NCBI GenBank assembly: GCA_002946415.1 | Contig: NJPS01000071.1 | Span: 1 to 64,000 of the forward strand | Length of the DNA stretch: 64,000 nucleotides | From: Rutstroemia sp. NJR-2017a BVV2 | Lineage: Eukaryota > Ascomycota > Leotiomycetes > Helotiales > Rutstroemiaceae | Reading direction: 5' to 3' | Part shown: piece after piece, positions 24,500 to 37,178 of the stretch | Position numbering within the stretch: position 1 is the first letter of the stretch | How the letters are laid out: every line of letters begins with the position of its first letter | Program-made: the position numbers and the translations under genes | The notes under the pieces: generated by a model | What the model was told of the DNA's origin: nothing | The model's input: only the letters and a program-made list of their open reading frames with translations | The model's database searches: none

Positions 24500-26977
24500 G
24501 GTAATAGTATGATTCATAGACAGACGAGCTATATATATAAAGAAGAATTGTAATATACGGTAAGATATAAGTGAACGTTATTAGATATAACTGTTTCTAA
24601 GGCGAAATATAATCTCATTCAAGTAACTAGCAGATATCTACAGAATCAAGATAAAGGGAATAAGGGGTAAACCTCTTATCTATATCAGAAACAGCTAAAA
24701 ACTAAACCTAATTAAGGTTGACTAGCTGACCAATCAATAAATATACTAAAGCTATATTTTTCTAATTTTGAGATCTAACTATATATAGATTAGTTTAGAC
24801 TTTAGTATCTTAATATAAACTAGAAAAAAAGTATTTTAAATATATCTAAATTAGAAACTGATTTTGCTAATAACTAGATATATTTTAGAGATATTTTTAT
24901 AAATTATAAATATTATTATTTAAGTTATCTATATTATCTAAATATATTTAAAAAGTATATTAATTAATTAATTATTTCTTTATCTTAGTTAGCTTATATA
25001 TATAATACTAGTTATAAAGAAAACTTAATTTCAAATATATTAAGAGAAATCTCTCTAGATAAAAACTTCTAAATACTTTTTTTATTCTCGATCTATTATT
25101 TATCTTTTTACTATATACTTTATTTTCTGAAATATTATATTATTTTCTTCTTCTATTTTTTTTATTCTTTTTTTCCTAGTTCTCTTTTTCAATTTCTCTT
25201 CTTAATTATTTGAAAATATCAACTAATATTATTTATTTGAAAACCATTAGTAAATAGTATTTTTAATTATTATAATTTTTATATAAATAAAAGTGATTCT
25301 CTATATTCTTTAACTACTTTCTAAAAAGAAGAATATATTTATTTTTAAGTTATAAAAAGCAAAGCTATAAAGTAAAACTAGAATAAATAATTTTAATTAA
25401 AAAGTTAAAGATTTGAATTCTATTATAATCTACTTTCTATTTTATTAATATTCGAGTCCCACTTTTTTATTAATTAACCAAAGTAAAATTTATATATCTA
25501 AATATATCTATCAATATATCTATTTTTCTAAAAAGTATATTAAATAATAATTTGATAATCAAAGCTAATTTCTATTAATTAAGATATAAAACCTTTCTAT
25601 ATAGTTTTTTATATATATAACTATCCGATATATATTATTATTATATTATATATTTAAATCAATATTAATAATCTTTCTTAAATAATTAAAATAATTAAAA
25701 TAATTAAAGTAATTAAAGAAAATAATAAAAGAAATCTATAAAAAAAAAAGTATTTATAAAATATTAATATAAAATTCAATTTTGTATTATATTTCTTTAG
25801 TTTCTTTAATCTATTTTAATCTATCTAATTATATTTATATCTAGTTTATTTATATTAATAAAGTTTCTTAATATCTTTTCTATTTTCGATTTATTTATTA
25901 TATTAATAAGATTAAATTTATTATCAATTTATTTAAATTTTATAATCTTTCTTTATTTATAAAATTATTATAATAAAAAAATATCAATTATAAGATATTT
26001 CTTTTATATTATTCCGAGTTTAATTAAATAATTATATAGCGATTTAGAATAAATATATATAATAAAAAGAATTTATTTATTAAAGATATTATCAAAAATA
26101 ATTTTTATAATTACTAATATATTATATCTAACTATTATAATATATAGTTTATTAATAAATATATTTTTAATAACTCTTTTATATTTAATACTAAATTAAT
26201 ATAAAATATTGATATTATTATTTTTATCTATTAATATAATAATAAAATCAATCGAAAATATAAAATTCTTATTATTTATAAAGATTATATCTATAAAAAT
26301 AATAAAGTTGAATAATTCTATATTAAATAGAATATAGATAATATCTTTTTTGATATTATCGATTTATTATTATAAATACTTATTTAATATTTTAATATTA
26401 TTATTATTAAAATCGAGGTTTTAAATAATATATAAAAAATCGAATATAATTTCTAATTAGTATAATATATAATTCCACCAAAATAACTATTTTTTATTTG
26501 TTTGAATTATTATTTAATAATTAAACTATAATAATAATTTAAATTAAATAAAACTAAATAAAGTTATTTAAAGTAAAATTTATTAAATAATTTAAATAAA
26601 TTATTTTATTATATTTGGTAGTATAATATAAATTATAATATTATTAATTTAGGTTATTATTTTTTATATTAATTTTATTTTATATATTTTAAATATTTAA
26701 CTTCTTTTTAACTAAAAATACTTTGATCTCTTTTATAATAATAATAATATTATATATAACTTCGATTTTAGAAATTTAATAATATTTACTAAATTCTTAA
26801 TTAACTTTTTATAATTAATAATTATCTATTTCTAATAATATTATTTTATTAATTATTTTCTTTATATCTTTAATTAAAACTAGAATTAATAGAAAAAGAA
26901 ATATAGAAAAATTACTTTAATATTAATTAATATATTTTTTAATAAGATTTATTTGAATTAATATCTTTTTAGAATTA
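24500..26977. other. Extremely AT-rich RIP-degraded block, no gene
   Basis: After the NLR start the sequence becomes almost pure A/T. No open frame reaches 60 codons and C/G occurs mostly in isolated bases. No protein relic could be read with confidence. It is presumably several overlapping old transposon insertions. Confidence 0.6.
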
Positions 26978-27316
26978 TATAATATTATATATTGTGATAA
27001 CTAAGCAAAAAGAAATTAAATAAGAATAATATTAGGTTATTATATAATAAAGTAATAATTATCTAATTTTCTTAAATCGATTTTCTCAACCTTTTTTATA
27101 AATTGATAATCTTTGTAAAAGAGATCTAAAATACAAAGTAATATCTAAATAATAATATTTTAGAATTATTAATACTGAAGATTTATATAAAGAGATTATT
27201 GATTTCTAAAGTTCAATTCTATAAGTTATTTATCAAGTAAATCTATAATAATAAAGAAACTTTAATATAGATTAGTAATCTTTATAATCTATATTAGTTA
27301 ATTAGTTTCTATAATA
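26978..27316. mobile_element. Inverted copy of the 12069-12399 LTR-like repeat
   Basis: Read on the plus strand, this stretch matches the reverse complement of 12069-12399 along its whole length. Shared words include GATAACTAAG-AAAAA, ATAATATTAGGT, TCTTTGTAAAAGAGATCTAAA, ACAAAGTAATATCTAA and GAAGATTTATATAAAGAGAT. Differences are mostly C/T and G/A transitions, with this copy the more AT-rich. No full element was recognised next to it, so it may be a solo LTR. Confidence 0.65.
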
Positions 27317-30300
27317 TATCCTCTAGTTCAAATATTGAATTATAAAATAAAGGAAATATTTATAAAACTATACTAAAAATATCTTGATATATATATAATA
27401 AATAAAATAAAAATTGAATTTATCTAATTATTTTAGATTAAGTATAGAAAAGTAAATTAGAATATTATTTCTATATAAGGTATATTAGTTTAATAGAAAT
27501 ATATATTATAATATTTATATTATTAATATCTATTTTATAGATATTTATCTATAAGATTAATATTCTTTTTAACTATTACCTTATAATTAGATAGAATTTA
27601 TTTTTCTTATAAAATTTTCTTAACTTCTACTAATAGAGTTATCTAGTAATATATCTTCTAATATAGTATTTATTTAATATCAAGTAATAATAGTAGTATA
27701 TTTCTATATATTAGTAAATAATATCTAATTTTTATAGAGAAGATATTAAGAAAAAATATCAAAAACTTTATAATTTCGGCCAAAAATATATAATCGATCT
27801 AATAAATATAAATTGATAAGAATTAAAATTGTAAATTATAATATCGGTACTTTATTATTATCTAAATATATATTAATATATAGTAATTCGTTTCTATAAT
27901 AGTAAATATAAAATAATATTTATAATTATATATATAATTCTTACTTATATATTACTATAATTATAATATAATCAATATATTCTATTTCTTTTCTACTTAT
28001 TTTACTTGAAATCTACTATTTTCTATAATTTAATCTATTTATTTTCAAGTCTTCACTATATTTAATAATTAGTTTAATAAATATAATTACTAATTTTCTA
28101 GAAAGTATTCTATATAAAACTCTTTCAAATTTCTTTCTATAAAGTATTTTGAGAATTTTTATATTCAATATATATTTTGCAAGTAAGATAATAAAGAATA
28201 TATTATTGATATAATTCTTTCTATTAATTTTTTACTTTCTCGAGAATTCAAATCTTAGTCTTCTTATATTAGATATTAAGTTCTTATTAGTTAAGAATCT
28301 TCTTTTATTAATTAGTCTAGAATTAGTTCTATTATCGATAACTATATTATTATTGATATAATTATTTCTAGTCTAAGTAAGATAAATTTTCTTTTCAATT
28401 TTATTTTTGATTTTATTATTTACTCTTTAGATATTAATTATATCTTTATATTTGTTTTTAATTATAATCTCCACGAAATAATATCAAATCCAACTTTATA
28501 AATAATTTGCTATAGTTAATATCCTTTATAACTATCTTTCTATAAATAGTATTTTCGAATTTCATATTAGTTAATTAATAATAAAGATTTTTATCAAATA
28601 TATTATCTATTATAATATAAAGTTCTTTTTATAATATATTTATATTATCTTCTATAAAGTTATTATTAAGTTTTATATAATCGAATAATTATTATAAAAA
28701 CTTTAGCTAATAATATTATCAATAACTTATAGGTTTTCTATCTAGATATAATAAGAATCAGATACTTAATATAATAAATTCTCTATAAAATCCTTATTTT
28801 AGTTAAGATAGTTACTTTTGTTTTGGTAATTATAATATATCTCTAGTTTTTTATTTTAGAACTTAGTTCAATTCTCCAATTTTATATTATAAAAATTATT
28901 AATTATTATTCTAATTAAGAGTTTTATAATAAACTTCTATTTTATTCTCTCAAAAGTTTAAACTTGAAGATAATATTTTATTAGTTATAGAATATAAAGT
29001 GAAGATTATAATAAGTAGTTCGGAACTTATTAATTTAGTTATTTATTAATAGAAGTATAGTAATAACAGTAATTATAGAAAGTATTATATAATTCTATAT
29101 ATTATTTATATTTTTACTATTTCGAAGAATATTAAGAAAGGATATTGTTATAATAAAAAAGATAGTAATAAAGAAAAATATTATTAAAATTATATTATAA
29201 AGAAGTATAGATTGATTCCAAGATCTAATTAATTTCTCGAAGTTATTACTTTCTTTATTACTAAATCTAAAAATAAAGTTAAGAATAATTCAACTATAAG
29301 TTAATCTACTTTTTTTAAATATATTATTGTTAATATTTAAATAAGAATTTAGTATTATTTACAAGTTTTGGAAAACTAAATTTGAAATAATTAATCTATT
29401 TAAATATATTAAAAACTAGTTAGTTTATTAATTGAAATAGATTATAACTGATTTAGATATAATTATAGCTAAGTTGGATAATAGTAAAGTTAATAATAAT
29501 AATAATAAGGATAATAATAATATCTTTATTAATAGAGATTTTATCAAAATTTATTCTCAAAGTTTTTATTACTTTATTTATAATAAGATATTTTCTATAT
29601 TAAGTTATCTTTAGTTCAAAACTTCTTCTTATAATTATTCTAATCTTACTTTTTATAATAACTATATATATTTATCTATTTCTAGAATCTTAGATACTTT
29701 TCTTTATTATTTTGAATATAAATAATTTTAAGAATTTTCTTTAGTTTATTCTTTATTTTATAAGAAATCTATTATTTCTTTCTTTTTTTTTCTTTCTGAT
29801 TTTTCTTCTATTTTTTATCAATCAGATATTAATTTATTTTATTATTTTATTATCTAATCTTTATATAAATCAACTAGTTTTTATATATCTTCTAGTAGTA
29901 TTATTAAGACTTTGATTTAGTTTATTCAATAATTCCAGAATCAAAATAAAAATTATAATAAGATTTTCTATTTGATAATATATTATTTGGATAATAAATT
30001 AAAGTATAGAGAAATTAACTAAGAATAATATAAGAACTTTTTATAAATAGTTTTTATAGATAACTTTGGTTTTTGCTAATTAGTTGAAATAGATTTATAT
30101 TAAATTTAAATTGATATTATTTTCGTGAAATAATTGTGAAAAAGTATATAAAAATATTATGAAATATAATAAATAAATAGAATAAATAACTAAATTCTAT
30201 ATTATCAAAAAGATATTATAAAAATTAGCTATTTATATAAAAGTATCGATATATTTAGTAAATTATATATTATTATCAATATATCTATATAGTTATAATT

Positions 30301-30599
30301 ATAAAGATCGTTTATTTTATATTAATTAGATTACTATCTAATTAATAATTATAGTATTAAGTATTAATCTCGAGATTATCCAAAAATCTATTTTGGAGAT
30401 TAGTCTAATATTGGTTATTTATCTTAAAGATATCTTTATTAGTATTAGTTATTTATTTCTCTATCTTAGTTATAAATCTTAATAATATTTATTAGTTTTA
30501 GATAAATTCGGCTAGTTAGTTATTATAATTAACTTATTTCAAGTTATCTTTCTAAATATCATTTTTATATTTTATTTATCTTTATATCAAAACCAATAT
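27317..30599. other. Extremely AT-rich degraded block, no gene
   Basis: This block again has no reading frame above noise and no RNA gene. Weak traces on either strand could be retrotransposon interior, but nothing is strong enough to name. Confidence 0.5.
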
Positions 30600-32083
30600 T
30601 AATAATATAGTTAGTAAGATAATATTAATAATTTTAGAAATCTTATTAGTATTAATAATAGAATATAATAAATAAAAGTTTGTTTTTATAATAATTTAAC
30701 TACTTTGGTGATTTTTTCTATCTTATTTTTTATATCCTATAGATTTAGATAAATATAAAAGTATTCGAATTATTAGTATATAAAGTTCTTAATAAATCTA
30801 TTTATAAATATATCTTATATAGGAAAATATATAATATTAAATAATCTTTTTATATACTTCTGTTAAAACTATATATTCTAGATATTAATATAATATAACT
30901 TAGTAGAAATTCGTTTATTCTTATTAATTACTAACTAGATTATCTAAATATTATTATAATAGATTATTATAGATTCTAGAATAACTAGTTCGAGCTTTTT
31001 AAATAATCTTTTTGTTATTATTATTTCTTTTACTATATATTCTATATTTAGAAGTTCTATCTTAGTAATAGAAATAATAATTATATCTTATTTAAATATT
31101 TTCTAGATAATTAGTTTACTATATAAAGATATAATATATCCTTAGAATAACTATCTTGTTTTATTGTTATTTATAAAAGAAATATCTAAAGTAATAAGTA
31201 ATTAAATTAATAATTCTATATTATATTTGATAATAAAATATTTTATATTTTATAAATACTAGATATAATAATTAATAACTATAATATATTTCTTTGAAAA
31301 ATTAGTTAGGAAATAATTTAACTAAGAAATAATAAAAGTGATATCTATATATAAAGTTATTATAATATATAAAATTAATTCGATCTTTTTCTAGTATTTT
31401 TTAATCTTAGATTTAATTACTATACTATTATTTTTTTTAAATTCTATAATAGAAAATAAAGTATTTACTATTTTATTACTAATAAAATCAAATTTCCAAA
31501 CGATTTTCTCAATATAGATATTATATATAAATTATAACTTCTTTTGAATATAATCTCTAATAATATATATATTTAAAAATTATTTTATATTATTTATCTT
31601 ATATAGTTTATATATAGATCGGATTTTATCAATAATCTTCTTAGTTTTAGTTATATAAAATTTATTATAAATAACTTGAATATTATTAATAAAAAATAAT
31701 ATTAAAACTTTATAATTATTATTAATAAGAATATAGAACTTATTAGAATATAATTTTATTCTAAGTTCTTTAAGTATATTAATAAAATCTTTAAACTAGA
31801 TTACTAAGAAATCTCGGAAATTATAGAATATATAATTGATAATTATAACTTTGTTTTCTATTTTATATCTATCAAGAAGATAATATATAATTGGTTTATT
31901 ATTTAGATCTCTTAATATATTTACAAAAGTATTTATTATATTATATTATTTAATTTCTAGATCGAGTTTAGTAATAATAACTATAATAATTCGAAAAGAA
32001 TAAAAAATAAATATTACTATATAGATTAATTCAATTATATTCTTAGTTTGAAGATTATTTCTAATTATAAGATATAATCTCAG
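30600..32083 (-). mobile_element. Ty1/copia retrotransposon relic B (RT-RNase H part), cut at the isochore edge
   Basis: This minus-strand relic is collinear with relic A. Bases around 30850-31150 align with 11650-11900 (shared TAACTATATATTCTAGATAT), and 31500-32083 align with 12640-13200. The RT box, at about 31700-31684, has decayed to FFINN where the family has FVDD. It is more eroded than relic A and lacks the nested LTR. Alignment stops abruptly near 32062-32087, where GC-rich single-copy sequence begins, so the 5' two thirds of this copy are missing. Confidence 0.65.
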
Positions 32084-32174
32084 TCGCGGTGCTTGCCCCC
32101 CCGAGTTTAGCGGCCGCCGCATCAGGCAAGGTGCGTGCACGGGCCGACCGCCGCTTTCAACGTCTATAAAAGTC
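32084..32174 (+). promoter_or_regulatory. GC-rich segment with TATA box at the composition boundary
   Basis: The first bases after the AT block are strongly GC-rich (CCCCCCGAG, GCGGCCGCCGC). They are followed by TATAAAAG at 32165-32172 and then a CT-rich run (CTCCCCTCTTCTTCACCAAC), the usual look of a fungal promoter and transcription start. No convincing gene follows: frames after it are short (for example 32175-32426). It may be the surviving promoter of a gene lost to rearrangement. Confidence 0.4.
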
Positions 32175-32576
32175 GTGCGCTCCCCTCTTCTTCACCAACA
32201 TCCTTTTCAATTCTCTTCCAACACTCTTTTACTTGGTCATTCGACTTCGCTATGCCCTGCTATGCACTGTCGACCCCTCCCGCATAGACCTACTCCGATT
32301 GCCCTTTACATCAGCCTCGCCGCAGCTGAAAACCTCGAGGATACGATGTATCTGAAGTGCGAATTCCCTGTTTACTCCTCTGAGCTCGACACATTTCACC
32401 AATTGCAACGTCGATCGTTCTTTTGAATCTCACTCTATTGGCTGAGATGCGTGTATAGAATTCAGTTCGGCTTCCTCCTCTCGACATCGCACTATCGTAA
32501 CCTGTACGATACCGCCCTTCGGTGACTCCGTCCGCAGATGTTTTCCCCTTGTATTTGCATTCAAGCATTGGGATCT

Positions 32577-33420
32577 GGCCAATCGAAAAAATGCCTCACG
32601 ACACTGTATCTAGCTGCTGCCTAGCTGCACCGCGAATGAATGACGTGTCGAGGGACGGATCCTGGTGAGTTTCCTGCATCGTGAGATAGTAGTATAAGCT
32701 GTATACCTCGACCTAGGCTAATTTGTGATGAGGGCCTATTTCTGTCGAGTATCCTTGCTTGATCCCGAATACGAAACGCCGACAGTCTGAGCATCAGGTC
32801 GCAAGCGGACAAGGCGATGTAGGTATTTACAAGGGGACAGGTCGTATGACTTCGGAAGAAGTTCTAGCATTCACGATTTACTACTCTGAGCCCGATGCTC
32901 TTGATTGTCGCAATGACGATTTCTTTTTTTCCATCGCATCATATTTGTCAAAATACGAGCATGAACTAAGTTTGGCCTCCCCTTCTTGCTATCACATCAT
33001 CACAAACCTCATAGCCACGCCCCTCGATGATTCTAGCTGCAGTGGCTATGCCTTGGCTTTGCTTCCACCACATCGCGATATGGCCAATAGCAAAAATACC
33101 TCGCGACGATATGGGTAGTTGCTGCCTACTTGCGCTGCAGATCAATTATGTGTCGAGGAAAGGAAGCTCGGCAAGTTCCCTTTATGGAGACGGTGATATA
33201 CGCTGTATACCTCGACCTAGCCTGATTTGTGGTGAAAAGGGCCGATTTCCGCCGATGTAACTGTGATAGATTGCAGATCGTATCATCAGAGCTTCGGTTG
33301 AGCTTCCTGATGATCGAATACGAAACACCGGCGGTATGAGAGCTGGGTCAAAAGCAGAGAGACGTGGGTAGTTACAAGCAGGCAGATCATGCGACTTTGT
33401 GAGGAGTTCTGTCAGAGTCG
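32577..33420. repeat. Old direct duplication in non-coding DNA, period about 500-550 bp
   Basis: Sequence from 32577 (TGGCCAATCGAAAAAATGCC) recurs near 33079 (TGGCCAATAGCAAAAATACC). Further matches in the same order are GTGTCGAGG, GCTGTATACCTCGACCTAG (32699 and 33204) and CGAATACGAAAC (32765 and 33316). Offsets grow from about 502 to 551, so indels have built up. Short frames lie on both strands in both copies, but none is conserved as a frame. Confidence 0.65.
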
Positions 33421-34009
33421 TGGCCATATCAGAAGTATGGTGTGGGAACTTGCGCGAGAACCTTTGGCTTCATACACTGCTTCTGGCAGGACAGCACATG
33501 TTGCTGCCAGAGTGGATACACAGCCATCTGCAGCTGCATAGCCTCGTTTCTGTAAGAGGAAGGTCTCCCGCACTCAGTCTGCACGCTTTGAAGCTGAGAT
33601 AGGAAATCCTGTAGTATGGATTCGCGGTATCTCCGACCATCGAGAAATCCTGCTGAGATCGGCCGATTATGTTATGAAAGAAAGTGGTAATGGTTGCTAC
33701 CGATGGCAACGTTGACATGAGAATGTAGGATTGGCGATACTCTGCAGTTACAGGGTATATTTTTGTGGCACAGATAATACATCAACGCTAAGGCATTTTT
33801 GGCGGCGAGGATGTTAGAAAAGGGGAAGCAATAGTATGGTAAGAGCGTACAGCGAATCGCAAAGCGTAGATTCATTCTACGAAAATAGTACAAGAAGTCT
33901 ATATAACCCCTTCGATTTCCTCGTCTCTACCATCCTTTAACAGTCTAGTTGTGTAATCAACATAGCAGAGAATTTCCTCAATATTATCAATTATTTCTAC
34001 ACGTTCACG
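33421..34009 (+). promoter_or_regulatory. 5' flank of the chromodomain gene
   Basis: There is no gene between 33421 and 34009. TATATAA lies at 33900-33906, about 100 bases upstream of the start codon at 34010, followed by a CT-containing stretch (CGATTTCCTCGTCTCTACC), as in many fungal promoters. Confidence 0.4.
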
Positions 34010-36012
34010 ATGGCTACTTTTGATCCTATCTTTTATAGTTATGTGCCTACTGCTCCACGATGCAAAAGCGCCACTGCCCAGAAACAATCCAGCATTCCCG
34101 ACAAGATTCAGTGTGTCAAGCCAAACGATGCACTATTTGACGACATCCGACAAGTAGCAGTTGCGGTAGTATCAGCCGATGATGATCCAGGTTACAGGTC
34201 GGAAATTCGGGGTATGTTCCAATATTACAGTCTTCAGCTTTTGGCGACAGTGACTAATTTGTGGGATACCGAGCAGGGACTACCACCGTCTATGGCGACA
34301 ATAACAAAAATCGTGAGCTTCCCATAACTGAAGAGCTGCAGTATGCTGCATTACGAACGAAGGATATTGTACCAGAAGACTCGAGCCCGGGTAATACAAC
34401 CCGAGGGGATGAGGATATAGCTTTGAGCAAAACAAACAACGATTGCCTATGGATGAAGGAGAGTACAGATTCACCTTCGAGTAAGGAGGTCTTGATTGAA
34501 AGACATCAAAATAGCAGAGGCACTCAAGGTATGCACATCGGCCATATATCATCATAAGAAGCAGTCACCTGACTATACACAGATAGACCACTGGTTCTGG
34601 CAGATGATGAACCAGATATTCCCAATCTCCAAGTCGATTCCATTTCTACCTCAGCCTATCTCTTTGATCATGAGAAATTGTGGGATGTTGAAGAAGGCGA
34701 TTTTGAAAAGGAGGATCCTCTGCCCAAGCAAGACTTCTTGGCCTCTGCGCCTGACCTGGACCAATCTCACCCTCATCAGCAGTCCATCGGATCATCACAG
34801 AATCATATCAATCTGCCTGACAATAACGATGGCAAGCAAAGCGCATCTGAGATGGCATCGCCGCACACTTTGCTTACGATATTGGATGAGAACAGTGAAG
34901 AAAGGGAGAACAAGGACATTTCTGAAAATGGAACAGATTTGCTCTTAGCTTTTGGAAAGCAAGAAAAGTCGGCTACTGCTCTTGGCTCCTCACATTCTCA
35001 TCCTCACTTCACTGAGCTATCACAGCTTCACAATAGTGCAGAGCATGACCAGAGTGGAATTAGTCAAAGCGGATCGGGAGAGGTCGGGGATGGCTCCTCG
35101 CCTCAACAAGATCACGATGACGATCAGCCGCAGCAGCGACAACGTGAAGAGGCAGCAGAAGAAGTGATATGGGAGGATAACGACGATCATCATATGCGGA
35201 GTGGAGGAAAGCACAAGCGGAGATATCAGGATGAGACCGACGAGATCCATCCCTTCGAGAATAGCATACCTGATACGAATAACAAGGACAACAACGCACA
35301 ACCCGCAAAACGACGAAAGCCACAGCTATCGCCTCTCGATGATGCTTCAGTACTAGCTCCTAAGGATAACCCCAAAAGTCGTCTTAGGCAGCGTCACGGC
35401 CGTTCACTGCCTTTACCTACACAACACGAGATGAAGAATGGGCAGTCTCGAAACGATTGTTCTTACACTTTCCAAACCTTTCGAAAATCCTGCGATATGA
35501 TCGAATCCGTATCAATAGCCGAATATCACGAATGGCCACTTCAAGGTCTTATAAAATGTGCTATAATCGAAGATGAAACAACGTACAAAATCACTTTACA
35601 GTTGGATCATATTCCAGAACATCTTCACGCTTCTATCCTTTCCAAAACCTTGGGTATAAATGCCGACAATATGATAACTGACGTTTCCAACACTGTTAAT
35701 ATCACCGGCGAAGATGAATGGGAAGTTAATACTATTCTAGCGGTACGGAGGAGATACAATAAGCTGGAATATATGGCAGATTGGCTAGGTGTCGATGAGG
35801 ACCTAAAGTATTACCCGGCCTCAGATTTCAAATATTCACCTCATAAAATTCGAGATTTCCATTTAGCTCACCCGCATTTGCCCGGGCCACCAGAGAACCT
35901 TTTGAAATGGACTAGGAAATGGGAAGATGGGGTAGACAATTACGACGAGCTAACTGGAAGCAAGGAAATGTCCCAAAACTCCAGGGCAAAATTTTTCGGA
36001 AGAAGGGTATAG
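34010..36012 (+). CDS. Chromodomain-containing protein
   Basis: Three exons (34010-34211, 34277-34528, 34583-36012) give 627 residues. Intron 1 (34212-34276) has GTATGT, a GACTAAT branch and GCAG; intron 2 (34529-34582) has GTATGC, CTGACTA and ACACAG. Both joins restore one continuous frame. The middle (about 200-440) is low-complexity, rich in Ser, Asp, Glu, Gln and His, with a basic nuclear-localisation-like AKRRKPQ. The C-terminus (about 524-600) is a chromodomain: EWEVNTILAVRRRYNKLEY, then WLGVDEDLKYYPASDFKYS and HLPGPPENLLKW, the W-Y-P-A-x-D-F-K form common in fungal chromodomains. Chromodomains bind methylated histone tails; whether this one keeps a full aromatic cage needs a structural alignment. 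It is the first intact gene inside the boundary. Its catalytic role, if any, is unknown. Confidence 0.8.
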
Positions 36013-36036
36013 TGTGATTTTTGGAGATTCAGACGC

Positions 36037-36300
36037 ACTGGCACTAGAAAAGGCTTAAGGATATAGTGCTTGTAGGCTCTCAAATGGACTTAAAAGTGAG
36101 GTTAACTAGTGCTTGATTCAGCTGTTCTACCTATTTTACAATGGTAAAGGACTGCTATATATAGGCTCTTAGGCTCCGCCACAAGTGTTGGTTTCTGGTC
36201 TATATGTAGGCTTATCCCTGGAGGCTTTTACTTCCTCAAGGCCTACACCACTTCCTTTAGGCCTATTAGGCCCCTAAGAGCCTACATTGGCCCAGTGGTT
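36037..36300. repeat. Inverted-repeat cluster with AGGCCT/TAGGC words, MITE-like
   Basis: TAGGCTCTTAGG at 36162-36173 pairs with CCTAAGAGCCTA at 36273-36284, and TGTAGGCTCT near 36070 pairs with AGAGCCTACA near 36278. An outer CACTGG (36037) faces CCAGTG (36291). Seven further TAGGC or GCCTA words lie between. This nested inverted structure without a frame fits a small non-autonomous DNA element or its remains; no target-site duplication was seen. Confidence 0.5.
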
Positions 36301-36756
36301 TCCAACAGTAATGATCTGATCATTTCTCGAGGCTGGTAGGTAATCGGCCTTTGTTCATAAAATTTGTTAGCATATATCATTATAGGCGTTGTACAGCTAG
36401 AAAATCTCGAGTATTCTCCGAAACTTCTGGTGTGAGAATGTAGGCATTCGGAGTTACAATGAAGGCATTCGGAGATGCTCTTAAATCAGGGTGTCATTGT
36501 GGGATCCATATGGCAACCTGCTTGATAATTCATGATTTTACCCCTCTTTCGTTTTTGCCACTTCTTGAGGATATAAACCCTCTTTTTCTCTGTACTTTAG
36601 TTCTTCAGATAGATCGATCAATGCATTCTCAGCTCAGAATCTCACATCTGGAGTTCCTTTGGGTTGGCGAGAAATTTGTTGAGATATTTCTCTTCAGCAT
36701 GTAATTTGAGTGGTTCCCTGTGAGGATAGATTCGAATAAGGTCGGCCAAGTCCTTC
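36301..36756. other. Intergenic, no gene seen
   Basis: A short plus frame (36459-36704) has no start context, domain or neighbour support. Nothing else is seen here. Confidence 0.4.
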
Positions 36757-37170
36757 TGTAAACAAGTTGTAATTGAAGTTGAGCACGAAGCTCTATATAC
36801 TAAGGAAATACATTCTTGTTACGTCGTCGATTCTTTGATCACGTGGAAGTAATCAAATGACTAGGTAGGGTTTAGAATTGAAGCAGTCAAGCAGGAGATC
36901 GCGATGATGAGGTAGTATCGAGTGGTAACTAAGTAATGATTGTGATTACTATTTGAGTTGAGCACGAAGCTCTATATATTAAGGAAATATATTCTGCTTA
37001 TATAGATCTTCGTTCTCTATAGATCAGTTGGCTCAGTATGGCTCAGTGCTGGCTCAGTACTGATCCACCTGAGCCAGACTGAGCTAGTCACCTGACTGGT
37101 TGCCTGAGGTTTTCCTGTTACCCTCCAGGGTATCTGAACCTATGGTCCTCAGGTCTTATGATCCGTAACA
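36757..37170 (+). repeat. LTR-like sequence with a repeated 39-base block
   Basis: The block from GTTGAGCACGAAGCTCTA to GGAAATACATTCT at 36778-36816 recurs at 36957-36995 with few changes. A related CTACTAAGGAAATCCTATCT lies near 55245. A triplicated GGCTCAGTA-type word follows at 37029-37062, and the region ends GATCCGTAACA near 37168. Together this resembles the remains of one or two copia-type solo LTRs. The boundaries are uncertain. Confidence 0.4.
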
Positions 37171-37178
37171 TAACTAAA

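Noticed and set aside
24163..24504. Plus frame of 113 codons at the NLR start
   Set aside because: Antisense to the hydrolase exon, with no motif or promoter.
32175..32426. 83-codon plus frame after the TATA box at the boundary
   Set aside because: It starts at a non-ATG codon, has no recognised sequence, and the first ATG frame after the TATA box closes within about 10 codons.
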